From the NCBI GenBank assembly GCA_027489175.1, contig JAIYAE010000004.1, positions 1-64,000 on the forward strand: 64,000 nt of DNA, read 5' to 3'. This stretch comes from Rhodobacter sp. Lineage in GTDB: Bacteria; Pseudomonadota; Alphaproteobacteria; Rhodobacterales; Rhodobacteraceae. Of this stretch, positions 43,864 through 52,845 are shown piece after piece. Every line of letters starts with the position of its first letter. Position 1 is the first letter of the stretch. The position numbers and the translations under genes were made by a program. The notes beneath the pieces are model-generated. The model was not told where the DNA came from. It saw only the letters and a program-made list of their open reading frames with translations, and did no database searches.

Positions 43864-44469
43864 ATGATGCGCTTGATCTTTGCCGCCTTGATCATTGCGA
43901 CCATGACGCTGTCTGGCTGCGGGGCTATCTCGTCGCTCTCGAAGGCGGGCGCAGAGCTGGACGCCTACACCCTGTCGCCCGCCGCGGGGTCCGGCACTCC
44001 GGCACGCGGACGCGGACACCTGATCGTGGAACTGCCCAGCGCTTCCGGAGCGCTGGCGACCGATCGCATTCTGATCAAGCCGGTTCCGTATCAGGCGCAA
44101 TACTTGCCAGAAGGCCGCTGGATCGAACCGACGCCGGCCCTGTTGCAGACCCTTCTGGTCGCCTCTTTCCAGAACCTGGGCGGGTTCCAACTTGTCGGAC
44201 GCACGGCGAACGGGCTCAATCCCGACTACACCCTGATGACGGAAATGCTTGATTTTCAGGTGGAGCCGTCAGGGGCTCCGGATCAGTTCGTGGTTCAGAT
44301 CACCATGATGATGACCCTCATCCGCGAATCCGACCGCCGCGTCGTCGCTTCCCGGCGCTTTGCAGCCTCCCAGGCGAGCGCATCAGACGACACGCAGGCC
44401 TTGGTCGCCGCCTTTGACCGTGCTTTGCAGGGATTGTTGCCGGAGATTGTTGGCTGGACGCTCAGGTAA
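43864..44469 (+). CDS. PqiC/ABC-auxiliary-type lipoprotein
   Basis: 201 residues with a lipoprotein signal (LIIATMTLSGC, acylated cysteine at about residue 19) and an ABC_trans_aux-like domain: AYTLSPAAG, HLIVELPSASGALATDRILIK, YLPEGRWIEPTPALLQTLL. Such lipoproteins sit in the outer membrane and serve PqiB- or Mla-like transporters. No MlaA or MlaC gene is present in the operon. Confidence 0.88.
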   Translation: MMRLIFAALIIATMTLSGCGAISSLSKAGAELDAYTLSPAAGSGTPARGRGHLIVELPSASGALATDRILIKPVPYQAQYLPEGRWIEPTPALLQTLLVASFQNLGGFQLVGRTANGLNPDYTLMTEMLDFQVEPSGAPDQFVVQITMMMTLIRESDRRVVASRRFAASQASASDDTQALVAAFDRALQGLLPEIVGWTLR

Positions 44470-44986
44470 GCGCGCGCGGGTCAAGTCCGCAGGTTGGGCT
44501 GCGCGGTCCACTCCTACCATTCTTACATCCGAAAATCGTGGAGAAGGCTGGATTGCAGTCGCGCTCCTTCCGGCACCCGGACGCCTCCGAAATCCAACCG
44601 TCTCTGCTTGCTGGTGAGCGAAGGTCGCGCCGCTTAGTCGGCGCTGTCGCCCACCCATGGCAGCCTGCGCCGCGACATCGCGCCGTTTCTCAAGCGGGTT
44701 TGGGTGCGGACGCCGATCCTGCGGGAAGGACGTGCGTCCCAGGCTGACGAAACGGCTGGACCCTGGCTCGCCGCTCGGTGGCCGGACTGTCCCTTCGCAA
44801 GGATCGACACCGCCAAGGCCTTCCCTGAACTCGAACGGCCCGCTGCAATGTTTGCCGCAATCCGTACTGACCGACGCCTGTCGAAATGCGCCGATCCCGC
44901 CGCACATTGAGATGAGCGGGTACGAACACGCTCATCCATCAACGGGCCGTCGACCGACGGCCATCCTGAGAAGAAGGGCGATACAG
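44470..44986. other. Gap before the DGPF genes
   Basis: 517 bases without a supportable gene. TGTCGA, reported as the -35 element of ECF42 targets, is present at 44879-44884, but a convincing -10 partner was not identified. The last 80 bases (from about 44905) align with the 70 bases before the second DGPF gene, indicating that the duplication took in its leader. Confidence 0.55.
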
Positions 44987-45346
44987 ATGCATTACATGCT
45001 GCAATTCTACGAAAACCCCGAGGAGCGGGCCAAACACCGCGATCCCGCACAGGTCGAGGCCTATTTCGCTGGCTGGACCGCCTTTATCGGTACGCTCGCG
45101 CAATCCGGGGCCATGGTCAGCGGCAACGGGCTGCTGCCGCCCGATACCGCGACCACGCTGCGGGTCACGAACGGCACGCGGCAGGTCGTCGATGGACCCT
45201 TCGCGGACAACAAGGAGATTCTGGGCGGCTATGTCATTCTTGACGTGGCCGGTCTGGACGAAGCCCTCGACTGGGCAGAGCGGGTTCCTTGCGTGACGGC
45301 CGGGTCGGTCGAAATCCGCCCGATCCTGCCGCCCCCTGGTGCCTGA
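44987..45346 (+). CDS. DGPF (YCII-related) protein, copy 1
   Basis: 119-residue cytoplasmic protein: MHYMLQFYENPEERAKHRDP start, then QSGAMVSGNGLLPPDTATTLRV and the hallmark VDGPFADNKE. The fold is a dimeric ferredoxin-like barrel as in YCII. The biochemical role of DGPF proteins is not known; in other bacteria they are the main targets of ECF42 sigma factors, and such a sigma gene follows at 45844. ATG at 44987 was chosen by alignment with the second copy. Confidence 0.9.
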   Translation: MHYMLQFYENPEERAKHRDPAQVEAYFAGWTAFIGTLAQSGAMVSGNGLLPPDTATTLRVTNGTRQVVDGPFADNKEILGGYVILDVAGLDEALDWAERVPCVTAGSVEIRPILPPPGA

Positions 45347-45484
45347 GGGACGACGCGCGCCGCGATCCAACCGCCCGCGGCGCGCGGGTCCTGCGGTAGG
45401 TTGCGATAAATCCTTGCCGCGAGCACTCTGATCCATGAACCGGTCGTCCGCCGACCGTTATCCTCAAATGAAAGGCACTTCCAA

Positions 45485-45844
45485 ATGCACTACATGCTAC
45501 AGTTCCGCGAAACACCCGAGGAAAGGGCCAAGCCCAACGATCCCGCGCAGGTCGGGGCCTATTGGGGTGGCTGGCAGGCCTATATCGGCGCGCTTGCACA
45601 ATCCGGTGCAATGATCGGCGGCAACGTTCTGCGCCCGCCCGAGACAGCGACAACCCTGCGGGTCGAGAATGGCACCCGGCATGTCGTCGATGGTCCGTTC
45701 GCCGACACCAAGGAGCAACTGGCGGGGTTTGTCATCCTTGACGTGCCCGATCTTGACGCAGCCCTCGAATGGGCCTCACGGGCGCCCTGTGCGGCAGGCG
45801 GGTCAGTGGAGATTCGCCCCGTGCTGCCACCGCCTGCCTCCTGA
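45485..45844 (+). CDS. DGPF (YCII-related) protein, copy 2
   Basis: 119 residues, same length as the first copy and similar along the whole chain (MHYMLQFRETPEERAKPNDP; VDGPFADTKEQ). It arose by tandem duplication together with about 70 bases of leader. Its stop overlaps the start of the sigma factor gene (TGATG), so it is co-translated with the regulator. Confidence 0.9.
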   Translation: MHYMLQFRETPEERAKPNDPAQVGAYWGGWQAYIGALAQSGAMIGGNVLRPPETATTLRVENGTRHVVDGPFADTKEQLAGFVILDVPDLDAALEWASRAPCAAGGSVEIRPVLPPPAS

Positions 45845-47082
45845 TGGAGGAGGCGCGCCGCGATACCGCCGCGCAAGCGACGCTTGCGGCGCGCGAGGCC
45901 TACGGGAAGCTCCTTGCGATCCTCGCCGCGCGGACGCGCGACGTTGCCGCCGCCGAGGATGCGCTGGCTGATGCCTTCACGTCGGCGCTTGCGCAGTGGC
46001 CACAGGGCGGCGTGCCATCCAACCCGGTCGGCTGGCTTCTGACCGTCGCGCGGCGCAGCGCAGGCCACGCGGCGGCGCGACGCCAGACAGCCGACCGCAG
46101 CCTGGCAATGGTGAAAATGCTTGAGGATGAACGCAATGACACCGCTTCGGACGGCTTTGGCGACGACCGGCTGAAGCTGATGTTCGCGTGCACGCATCCG
46201 GCAATTGCGGCGGACGCGCAGGCTCCGTTGATGCTTCAGACGGTCCTTGGCCTTGATGCCGCACGGATCGCCGCAAGCTTTCTGGTCGCGCCCGCCTCGA
46301 TGGGTCAGCGGCTGGTGCGCGCCAAACGCCGCATCCGCGACGCCGGCATCGCGTTTGCGATTCCCGAAGCGGAAGATATTCCCAAGCGGTTGTCGGCCGT
46401 GCTGTCTGCGATTTACGCTGCCTATGGAACCGCTTGGGACGACGTGACCGGCGCAGACCCGCGGCTTGCCGGCCTTGCGGATGAGGCGATCTGGCTGGCG
46501 CGGCTGACGGTGCAGCTTGCCCCCGACCAGCCCGAGGCGCTTGGCCTTCTGGCCCTGATCCTCCATTGCGAGGCGCGGCGGGCGGCAAGGCGAGGGCCCG
46601 ATGGCGCCTTCATCCCTCTGCGCGATCAGGACGTCGCTTCGTGGTCGCGTGAGATGATGGTCGAGGCCGAAGCAGCCCTGCGCAGCGCCGCACGCGCGGC
46701 AAGGCCAGGGCGGTTCCAGACCGAGGCTGCAATCCAGTCGCTTCACGCGCAAAGTCGCATGACCGGCGAGCGCCTGCATGGCCCGCTGGCGCAGCTTTAC
46801 GACGTGCTGGCCCGGTTTGCGCCCACGACCGGCGTGCTGGTGGCACGGGCCGTCGCGCTTGCGGAAAATGGCGAGGCGAATGCCGCGCTGTCACAGCTCG
46901 ACGCGATCACTGGTGCCGAGACCTATCAGCCGTGGTGGGCGGCGCGTGCCCGCATCCTCTGGCTTTGCGGTCAGGAGGCCGCCGCCCGCGAGGCCGCGAC
47001 CCGCGCAGCTGGTCTTAGCAGCGATCCTGGCATTAGGCGCTTCCTGATGGCGGAAGGGTATCGGGATGGCTTAGGACGATGA
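45844..47082 (+). CDS. ECF42-type sigma factor with C-terminal extension
   Basis: 412 residues: a sigma-2/sigma-4 pair in the first 180 residues (EDALADAFTSALAQWPQGGVPSNPVGWLLTVARR; later ARIAASFLVAPASMGQRLVRAKRRIR, region names only) and a helical C-terminal extension of about 220 residues containing DEAIWLARLTVQLAPDQPEALGLLALILH and a TPR-like part. This extended form and the linkage to DGPF genes define the ECF42 group. There is no anti-sigma gene; the extension is thought to control activity. Confidence 0.9.
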   Translation: MEEARRDTAAQATLAAREAYGKLLAILAARTRDVAAAEDALADAFTSALAQWPQGGVPSNPVGWLLTVARRSAGHAAARRQTADRSLAMVKMLEDERNDTASDGFGDDRLKLMFACTHPAIAADAQAPLMLQTVLGLDAARIAASFLVAPASMGQRLVRAKRRIRDAGIAFAIPEAEDIPKRLSAVLSAIYAAYGTAWDDVTGADPRLAGLADEAIWLARLTVQLAPDQPEALGLLALILHCEARRAARRGPDGAFIPLRDQDVASWSREMMVEAEAALRSAARAARPGRFQTEAAIQSLHAQSRMTGERLHGPLAQLYDVLARFAPTTGVLVARAVALAENGEANAALSQLDAITGAETYQPWWAARARILWLCGQEAAAREAATRAAGLSSDPGIRRFLMAEGYRDGLGR

Positions 47083-47408
47083 AGCCGCCATTGTCGTTCG
47101 CCGCTGTCGCATTCTGTCCCACACGCGGGGCCTGCCAGGCCAGTGGGGCAGGTTGGTCTTCCTCCGCACCTGTGGTTCGGGTCTCGGGCGTAGGAATTAG
47201 GGTCAGTATGGCCGCGGTCAATTGACCCCAGCAACTGCAGTGAAGACCGCGAAAGCCATCGGGTCTGGGTTCCAAGGCCAGACGCGGGGGCCGCCCGACA
47301 CACTTCGGTGCGTCATGGGCGGCAGCCAAACGGCGATCCCTTGGCGAACCGCCGCAGGGCGCCATTCCGGCGCCCATGGTTGCGCGTCCAATGCTGCCGG
47401 TGATGGTC
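47083..47408. other. Gap without recognised genes
   Basis: 326 bases between the sigma factor stop and the stop of the convergent lipoprotein gene. Open frames exist on both strands but have no start signals or family resemblance. No clear hairpin terminator was found. Confidence 0.5.
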
Positions 47409-47816
47409 CTAAAGGCAGCTGTCAGAGGAACCCTTGGCAACGATGGCCTGCCAGTCCGGCCCCAGCGTCTGCCGTGCCGACAAAGCGTCACTGAATCCGG
47501 GATCACCTTTCCTGACGATCTGGATGACCATGTCCTGGGTATTTGTCCCATAGGTGTCAAACCCGCCGTAGGTCGTGAAGATTCCCCCCGTGATTTCGGA
47601 TCGCGATTGGTCACCCACCACGACAAAGCGATCCTCACCGCGCTTGATCACTTCAATGGCGGCTTCGCGGAAGGCGATCTGGCGCGTGCCTTTTGCGCCG
47701 CACAAGTCCTCGGCTTCGGTTGAGATCTTGAACGAAGACTGGCTTAGCGGCTGGACGCTTGTTTCCACGCAGCCGACGACAAGACACAACGAACCAACGA
47801 GAAGCAATTTCCGCAC
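47409..47816 (-). CDS. Putative lipoprotein
   Basis: 135 residues. The signal KLLLVGSLCLVVGC ends in a lipobox (LVVGC), so the mature protein is predicted to be lipid-anchored. The rest (EAEDLCGAKGTRQIAFREAAIEVIKRGEDRFVVV...) shows an internal cysteine pair, possibly a disulfide, and no family I know. The start is the GTG at 47816, with GGAAGG seven bases upstream; earlier ATG codons would add 14 residues before the signal. Confidence 0.6.
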   Translation of the reverse strand: MRKLLLVGSLCLVVGCVETSVQPLSQSSFKISTEAEDLCGAKGTRQIAFREAAIEVIKRGEDRFVVVGDQSRSEITGGIFTTYGGFDTYGTNTQDMVIQIVRKGDPGFSDALSARQTLGPDWQAIVAKGSSDSCL

Positions 47817-47926
47817 AGGTTGACCTTCCATTTCCATTCCAACGGGGTCAGCCAGCATAGTCGGCGATATCTTAACACTTCCCTAAAACGCGCGATCAAC
47901 CCATTGAAATCCCTTGCGGCACGTCC

Positions 47927-47945
47927 CTGTCCCTGCCCGGGACAG
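47927..47945 (-). terminator. Hairpin after the FAD-oxidase gene
   Basis: CTGTCCC-TGCCC-GGGACAG, 7-bp stem, five bases past the minus-strand stop at 47950. Probably the end of the creatininase operon. Confidence 0.6.
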
Positions 47946-47949
47946 TGCC

Positions 47950-49311
47950 TTAGCGGGCCATCTCGGGCGTCCAGCCCCGGGTCTTGCCAGGGTTCATCAG
48001 ACCGTGCGGGTCAGCCTCGCGCTTGAAGTCGATCTGGGTGGTATCGATGGCCTTCATCCCCCCATCCTCGATGGTGATCGCATGGGGGTCATAGATCGCG
48101 CAGCCCTCGGCCTCCAGCTCGGCGATGATCTGATACATCCGGTCTTTCGAGGTCCAGCGCACGATGGGCAACGCAAAGAAATGCACCTCTCCCCCCATGC
48201 GGGCGGTTTCGTGGTGCCAGTAGATCTCCTCGCCATACCGCTCCAGCTGCCTGGCGCAGAGGGCAAAGTCGAGCGGGGGGGCATAGGCCACCTGCAGGTA
48301 GGTCCAGATGCCGGGTTCCACCTTCAGCGCCTGCAGGGTGGTGTGGTTCCAGCCGCATTCCCAGACCGGGGGCAGGCCCGCCGCGTCCATCTCGGCGTCG
48401 GTCTTGACCAGCACCACCTTGCCACCGTGCTCGGCGACCAGCGCTTCGAAGGCGGCAAGGCTGGCGGGCGCGACCATCGCGAAGATCGCGTCATGGGTGG
48501 GTGGGAAGATGCCCTCAAACTTCTTGTAGAACCGCGAGAAGCGGCGTTCGCAGACGGTCAGAAGGAAGCTTTCGATCCCCCGCGTTTCCGCCTCGACGCT
48601 CGCCTTCAGGGCCACGTCGTAACCATCGAACAGCGCCACCAACTGCCGGTAATCGACTGCTGGGGTCAGCCCGTAATCCAGCGCTGTGATGATGCCGTTG
48701 GTGCCATAGGCGTGCTGGACTTTCAGGATCTCCTGCCCCCGCAGTTCGATCACGCGGGGTTCCTCTTCCACCGTCACCAGCCGGATGTAGGTGATGTTCG
48801 TCCCGTCCCGCAGCATCCCGTTCTTCAAGGACCCGATCCCGCCTGACCCACCTGAGACAAACCCTGCCATCGTCGCCAACCGCTTGGTGGATGGGAACAT
48901 CGACAGCATCTGCCCGGTTTCGGCGACGGCGTGTTCGACCTTTTCGATCCGCGCGCCAGCCTCGCACACCACGCGGCCGGGGGTGATTTCGAGGATGCGG
49001 TCCAGCTTGGTCATCTCCATCACCACGCCGCCTTCCATGGGCACGCACTGGCCGTAGTTGCCGGTCCCGCCGCCGCGCAGCGTCAGGGGCACCCGCAGCT
49101 TGGCGCAGGCGGCGGCGACGGCGATCACCTCGGCCTCGGTCCTTGGCTGGACGACGATCTGGCCGGTCATGCTGTCCAGCTGGTCCTTCAGGATCGGCGA
49201 GTACCAGTAGTAATCGCGCGATTTGGCCAGCACATACTTGGGGTCATCATTCACCGGAACTTCGCCCAGCATGGCGCGGAGGGCGGCGAGTTTTTCCATC
49301 GGGACGGTCAT
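47950..49311 (-). CDS. FAD-linked oxidase (GlcD/lactate-dehydrogenase-like)
   Basis: 453-residue PCMH-type FAD protein. Motifs: VPLTLRGGGTGNYGQCVPMEGG (FAD pyrophosphate binding) and AGFVSGGSGGIGSLKNGMLRD, with a C-terminal FAD-oxidase domain that ends GLMNPGKTRGW. Related enzymes oxidise glycolate, D-lactate or other 2-hydroxy acids. It ends the operon of creatininase and CodA-like amidohydrolase genes, nine bases after the latter; a 2-hydroxy acid formed by ring opening may be its substrate, which is a guess. Confidence 0.87.
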   Translation of the reverse strand: MTVPMEKLAALRAMLGEVPVNDDPKYVLAKSRDYYWYSPILKDQLDSMTGQIVVQPRTEAEVIAVAAACAKLRVPLTLRGGGTGNYGQCVPMEGGVVMEMTKLDRILEITPGRVVCEAGARIEKVEHAVAETGQMLSMFPSTKRLATMAGFVSGGSGGIGSLKNGMLRDGTNITYIRLVTVEEEPRVIELRGQEILKVQHAYGTNGIITALDYGLTPAVDYRQLVALFDGYDVALKASVEAETRGIESFLLTVCERRFSRFYKKFEGIFPPTHDAIFAMVAPASLAAFEALVAEHGGKVVLVKTDAEMDAAGLPPVWECGWNHTTLQALKVEPGIWTYLQVAYAPPLDFALCARQLERYGEEIYWHHETARMGGEVHFFALPIVRWTSKDRMYQIIAELEAEGCAIYDPHAITIEDGGMKAIDTTQIDFKREADPHGLMNPGKTRGWTPEMAR

Positions 49312-49320
49312 CAGGGCACC

Positions 49321-50463
49321 TTAGGTTTGAAGGACGCCACCCCGGATCACCTGACGCGGGCTGCCCGGTCGGGCAAGTGCGGCAAGGACATCGGGGGCGG
49401 GGAGAAGGAGGAAATCGGCAGCCTCACCCACGGCAAGCCGCTGGGGCGCAAGGCCAAGGGCGCGAGCGGGGGCGTCGGTGATGGCATCGACCCAGTCGCC
49501 GGGGGCGATGTGGGCACCAAGGGCAGCTAGGCGCAAGGATTCCAGCGGGTCGTGGATGCCCATCGGGTAGAAGGGATCACGCACATTGTCGGTGCCGAAC
49601 AGGACCGAGACCCCGGCCGTCCGCAATTCCTGCGCTGGGGCAAGGCCGCGTTGGCGCGGGCTGCGGCCTGGGGTCATGTCCTGCAGGTACAGGTTGGTGG
49701 TCGGCATCACCGTCAGCGCCACGCCGGAGCGGGCCATCTTGTCGATGATCCGGGCCGCGTCCTTGCGGATGGAGAGTGAACAGGCGTGGCCGCAAAGCAC
49801 CCTTTCCCCCATACCGCGCCGGGTGGCCTGATCGACGATCAGGTCAAGGCCGGTGGCTTCGGGGTCAAGCCCTTCGTCGACGTGGAAGTCGAGCATGAGG
49901 CCATGCTTTTCCGCCAGGTCGAAAACAAAGGGGATGCGGGTTTCAAGGTCGGGGTGGCGGTAGATGAAGGCGCCCAGCACCTGCCCGTCGCGGGCCACGC
50001 GGGCCGCGATGGCGGGGCCGTGATCGGGGTCGCCCAAAAGGTCGATGCCGGAAAGCGAGGAGCGGATCAGCGGCATCCGACCCGCCCAGCCTTGCGCCAC
50101 CTCGGCCGCGACCTCCCATGCCAGGGGGACGGCGGGTTCGGTCCAGTCGATATGGCTGCGGATGGCGCGGGTGCCTGCGGCCCAGGCCTCGGCCATGCCA
50201 TCTTCGATCCTGGTCAGAAGGTCGAGCGGGGTCCAGTTCGCCTTGTCGCGGGCCATGGCGTCGATGGCGCCGAAAAGGCCCGGCGCTTCGGCGGGGGCCC
50301 GGGCGATGGTGAAGGCCTTGTCGAGGTGGACATGGGGTTCGACAGGAAGGGGCAGCACGGTCTGGGTGGCCGGGCCCGGCGTGGGCTCAACGCCCGAGAT
50401 CGTCCGGCCGGATAAAGTCAGACGGACGGTCTGGCCACCGAGGTTGACGTTTTCAAGGATCAT
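49321..50463 (-). CDS. CodA-like amidohydrolase / deaminase
   Basis: 380-residue TIM-barrel metal hydrolase. HVHLDKAF gives the metal-binding histidine pair; LDFHVDEGLDPEATGLD, CGHACSLS and FGTDNVRDPFYPMG are characteristic of the cytosine deaminase subgroup, which also includes enzymes acting on creatinine, isoguanine or hydantoin-like rings. ATG at 50463 overlaps the creatininase stop by four bases (ATGA). The substrate is open; coupling with a creatininase-family enzyme suggests a cyclic amide or ureide. Confidence 0.85.
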   Translation of the reverse strand: MILENVNLGGQTVRLTLSGRTISGVEPTPGPATQTVLPLPVEPHVHLDKAFTIARAPAEAPGLFGAIDAMARDKANWTPLDLLTRIEDGMAEAWAAGTRAIRSHIDWTEPAVPLAWEVAAEVAQGWAGRMPLIRSSLSGIDLLGDPDHGPAIAARVARDGQVLGAFIYRHPDLETRIPFVFDLAEKHGLMLDFHVDEGLDPEATGLDLIVDQATRRGMGERVLCGHACSLSIRKDAARIIDKMARSGVALTVMPTTNLYLQDMTPGRSPRQRGLAPAQELRTAGVSVLFGTDNVRDPFYPMGIHDPLESLRLAALGAHIAPGDWVDAITDAPARALGLAPQRLAVGEAADFLLLPAPDVLAALARPGSPRQVIRGGVLQT

Positions 50464-51272
50464 CGGGCGTTGGGGTCCGGGATGCGGTCTAGATGGGTCA
50501 GGGTCATGCGATCCACCTCTTGCAGGAGGGTCACGATCTGGCGGGCGGCGTTGGCGATGACTTTTTCGCCTTTCTCGACCGTGGCGAGGGCAGCGTTGCC
50601 GCAGGCCCCGGCGGGATGCATGTCCTGCGCGGCCCAGGCAAGTTTTCCCGCCGGGGTCAGGCCGAGGTGTTTGTTATCCTTGGCCAATTCCGCCACCAGC
50701 GGGCGGAAGTCGCGGGCGTGCTCCATCTGGACAAGGTCAGGATGAAGGGCGCGCATGACGGAGGTTTCCATGTCACCGGCATGGATGCCGAACCGCTCCT
50801 CCTCAGGCGAGAAGAGGCCCGGCGGCAGACCCATGGCGAACCAGTTCGCGGCGACGACCAGCATCTTGTGACGCAGCCGCAGGTCGCGGGCGACGATGTC
50901 CATTGGCGCGATCTGCCCGCCGTGCGAGTTGAGGATCACCAGTTTCCGCACCCCGGCGCGGGCCACGCTGTCGCCGATGTCGGACCACATGGCCATCAGG
51001 GTGGCTGCAGAAAACGTCAGCGTGCCGGGGTAGGCCGAGTGTTCGTCGGACTTGCCGACGGGCAGGGTGGGCAGGATCAGCGCGGGCAGGTCCGCAGGGA
51101 TCAGCGGCAGCGTTGCAGCAAGGATGCCGTCAAGGATCGCCTGATCCACCGACAGTGGCAGGTGCGGCCCGTGCTGTTCAATCGCCCCGACTGGCAGGAC
51201 GGCAATCAGCCGGTCGCGCGGCAAGGCCGCAAAGTCGCGTGCGGTGTAGTTGGCCCAAAAGCGGTGCTGCAT
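50460..51272 (-). CDS. Creatininase-family amidohydrolase
   Basis: 270-residue zinc/manganese-dependent amide hydrolase: AVLPVGAIEQHGPHLPLSVD, PVGKSDEHSAYPGTLTF, VILNSHGGQIAPM and HAGDMETSVM carry the metal ligands and catalytic residues of the family. Members open creatinine, formamidopyrimidine or similar amides. ATG at 51272 follows GGGGAA; earlier starts would add an arginine/proline-rich stretch. First gene of a three-gene operon. Confidence 0.88.
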   Translation of the reverse strand: MQHRFWANYTARDFAALPRDRLIAVLPVGAIEQHGPHLPLSVDQAILDGILAATLPLIPADLPALILPTLPVGKSDEHSAYPGTLTFSAATLMAMWSDIGDSVARAGVRKLVILNSHGGQIAPMDIVARDLRLRHKMLVVAANWFAMGLPPGLFSPEEERFGIHAGDMETSVMRALHPDLVQMEHARDFRPLVAELAKDNKHLGLTPAGKLAWAAQDMHPAGACGNAALATVEKGEKVIANAARQIVTLLQEVDRMTLTHLDRIPDPNAR

Positions 51273-51467
51273 CGGTTTCCCCACTGTCCGGCAGAAGGTT
51301 GGTCCGGCGGGTGGCGAAGTCAAACGGTTTGGCAGCCCGATCGCGCTGGAAAGTGGCACTTGCCGCATTTGCGGGCAAGGCATCGGGCGGCCTTCCGTTC
51401 CTTGCGGTCGGTCATAGCTGCGGCGGACCCAGCGTTGACCGGCGGCAGGGTCACGACGAGCCGGGGA

Positions 51468-52370
51468 TCAAAGGCCGTTCAGCGGCACCTTGAGATGGCG
51501 CTTGCCATCCTTGTCCGGCGCAGGAAGCTGGCCGCCGCGCATGTTGACCTGCAAAGCCGGGATAATCAGCTTTGGCATGTCGAGCGTCTTGTCGCGGGCG
51601 GTGCGGAAGGCGATGAAGTCTTCCCGCGTCCGTCCGCCGCCGACATGGATGTTATGGGCCTTCTCCTCGGCCACCGTGGTTTCCCAGCGAATCTCACGCC
51701 CGTTCGGGCCGTAGTCGTGGCACATGAACAGGCGCATCGCGTCGGGCAGGGTCAGGACCCGCTGGATGCTGTCATATAGCTGGCCCGCATCGCCGCCCGG
51801 AAAATCCGCCCGGGCCGAGCCGCCATCCGGCATGAAAAGTGTATCGCCGACGAAGGCCGCGTTGCCCATCACATGGGTCATGCAGGCAGGTGTGTGGCCT
51901 GGGGTGTGCAAGGCGAAACACTGCATCGTGCCCACGGTATAAGTATCGCCATCGTCAAACAGCCGGTCAAACTGCGAGCCGTCCCGCTGAAACTCGGTCC
52001 CTTCATTGAAGACCTTGCCGAACGTGTCTTGCACGACGGTGATGTTGCGCCCGATGCCGATCTTGCCGCCAAGCGCGCCCTGGATATAGGGCGCGGCGGA
52101 CAGGTGGTCGGCGTGGACATGGGTTTCGATCAACCACTCCAGCGTAAGGCCGTGGTCGCGGATATGGGCGATCATTGCGTCGGCATGGGTATAGGTGATG
52201 CGGCCGGCGGCGTAGTCGATGTCCATCACGGAATCAACAATGGCGCAGGCCGTGCTGGCGGGGTCTTGCACCACATAGCTGATCGTGTTCGTCGCGGGGT
52301 CGAAGAAGCCCGTGACGAGGGGCTGCACGGTCAGGTCGATCTTCGGGGGCAGTGCGGTCATTGGGGGCAT
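51468..52370 (-). CDS. Metallo-beta-lactamase-fold hydrolase, persulfide-dioxygenase-like
   Basis: 300 residues. ETHVHADHLSAAPY (His84, His86, Asp88, His89) is the metal motif; HTPGHTPACMTHV supplies another histidine; MCHDYGPNGREIRWETTV is typical of the ETHE1/Blh type, which oxidises glutathione persulfide to sulfite. ATG at 52370 follows GGAGG. It is the last gene of a cluster with two YeeE/YedE-like sulfur channels, a DUF2892 protein and a Crp-type regulator, consistent with reactive-sulfur handling. Confidence 0.9.
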   Translation of the reverse strand: MPPMTALPPKIDLTVQPLVTGFFDPATNTISYVVQDPASTACAIVDSVMDIDYAAGRITYTHADAMIAHIRDHGLTLEWLIETHVHADHLSAAPYIQGALGGKIGIGRNITVVQDTFGKVFNEGTEFQRDGSQFDRLFDDGDTYTVGTMQCFALHTPGHTPACMTHVMGNAAFVGDTLFMPDGGSARADFPGGDAGQLYDSIQRVLTLPDAMRLFMCHDYGPNGREIRWETTVAEEKAHNIHVGGGRTREDFIAFRTARDKTLDMPKLIIPALQVNMRGGQLPAPDKDGKRHLKVPLNGL

Positions 52371-52396
52371 TTTGTCCTCCTGGGGAAAGGCTGGAC

Positions 52397-52843
52397 TTAG
52401 ATCGCGGTGTTGGAGCGCAGGCCGCGCGCTTGCAAGGCACGGGCCAGAAGCAGGCCGCCGATCAGGGCGGCGACGAACAGAAATGCCTCAGGCTCGCCCG
52501 TGCCAAGGGCGGGCAGGGCGCCGCCGGGGCAGAAGCCGGCAATCCCCCAGCCGATGCCGAAGGTGGCCGAGCCAAGGATCAGGCGGCGGTCGATCACCTT
52601 GGTGTCCGGCAGTTGGAACCGGGGGGCCTGCAGCGGGGCGGCAAGGCGGAAGACCAGCCAGTAGCCGGGGATGGTGACGGCCAGCGCGCCCCCCATGACA
52701 AAGGCAAGGCTTGGGTCCCAGGTGCCCGCGCCGATCTGGGCGAGATCGAAGAAATTCAGTACCTTGGCCGGGTTCATCATGCCCGAAAGCGCGATGCCGG
52801 TGCCAAAGATCATCCCGATAAGAAGCGCTGAGATCAGTTTCAT
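52397..52843 (-). CDS. YeeE/YedE-type sulfur-transport half, second subunit
   Basis: 148-residue inner-membrane protein with four predicted helices. GTGIALSGMMNPAKVLNFFDL and GIGWGIAGFCPGGALP are the conserved blocks; the cysteine in the latter is thought to relay sulfur in TsuA/PmpB-type channels. ATG at 52843 has GGGAG upstream and lies two bases past the stop of the first half; a longer frame reading into the first half is an artefact. Confidence 0.87.
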   Translation of the reverse strand: MKLISALLIGMIFGTGIALSGMMNPAKVLNFFDLAQIGAGTWDPSLAFVMGGALAVTIPGYWLVFRLAAPLQAPRFQLPDTKVIDRRLILGSATFGIGWGIAGFCPGGALPALGTGEPEAFLFVAALIGGLLLARALQARGLRSNTAI

Positions 52844-52845
52844 CG

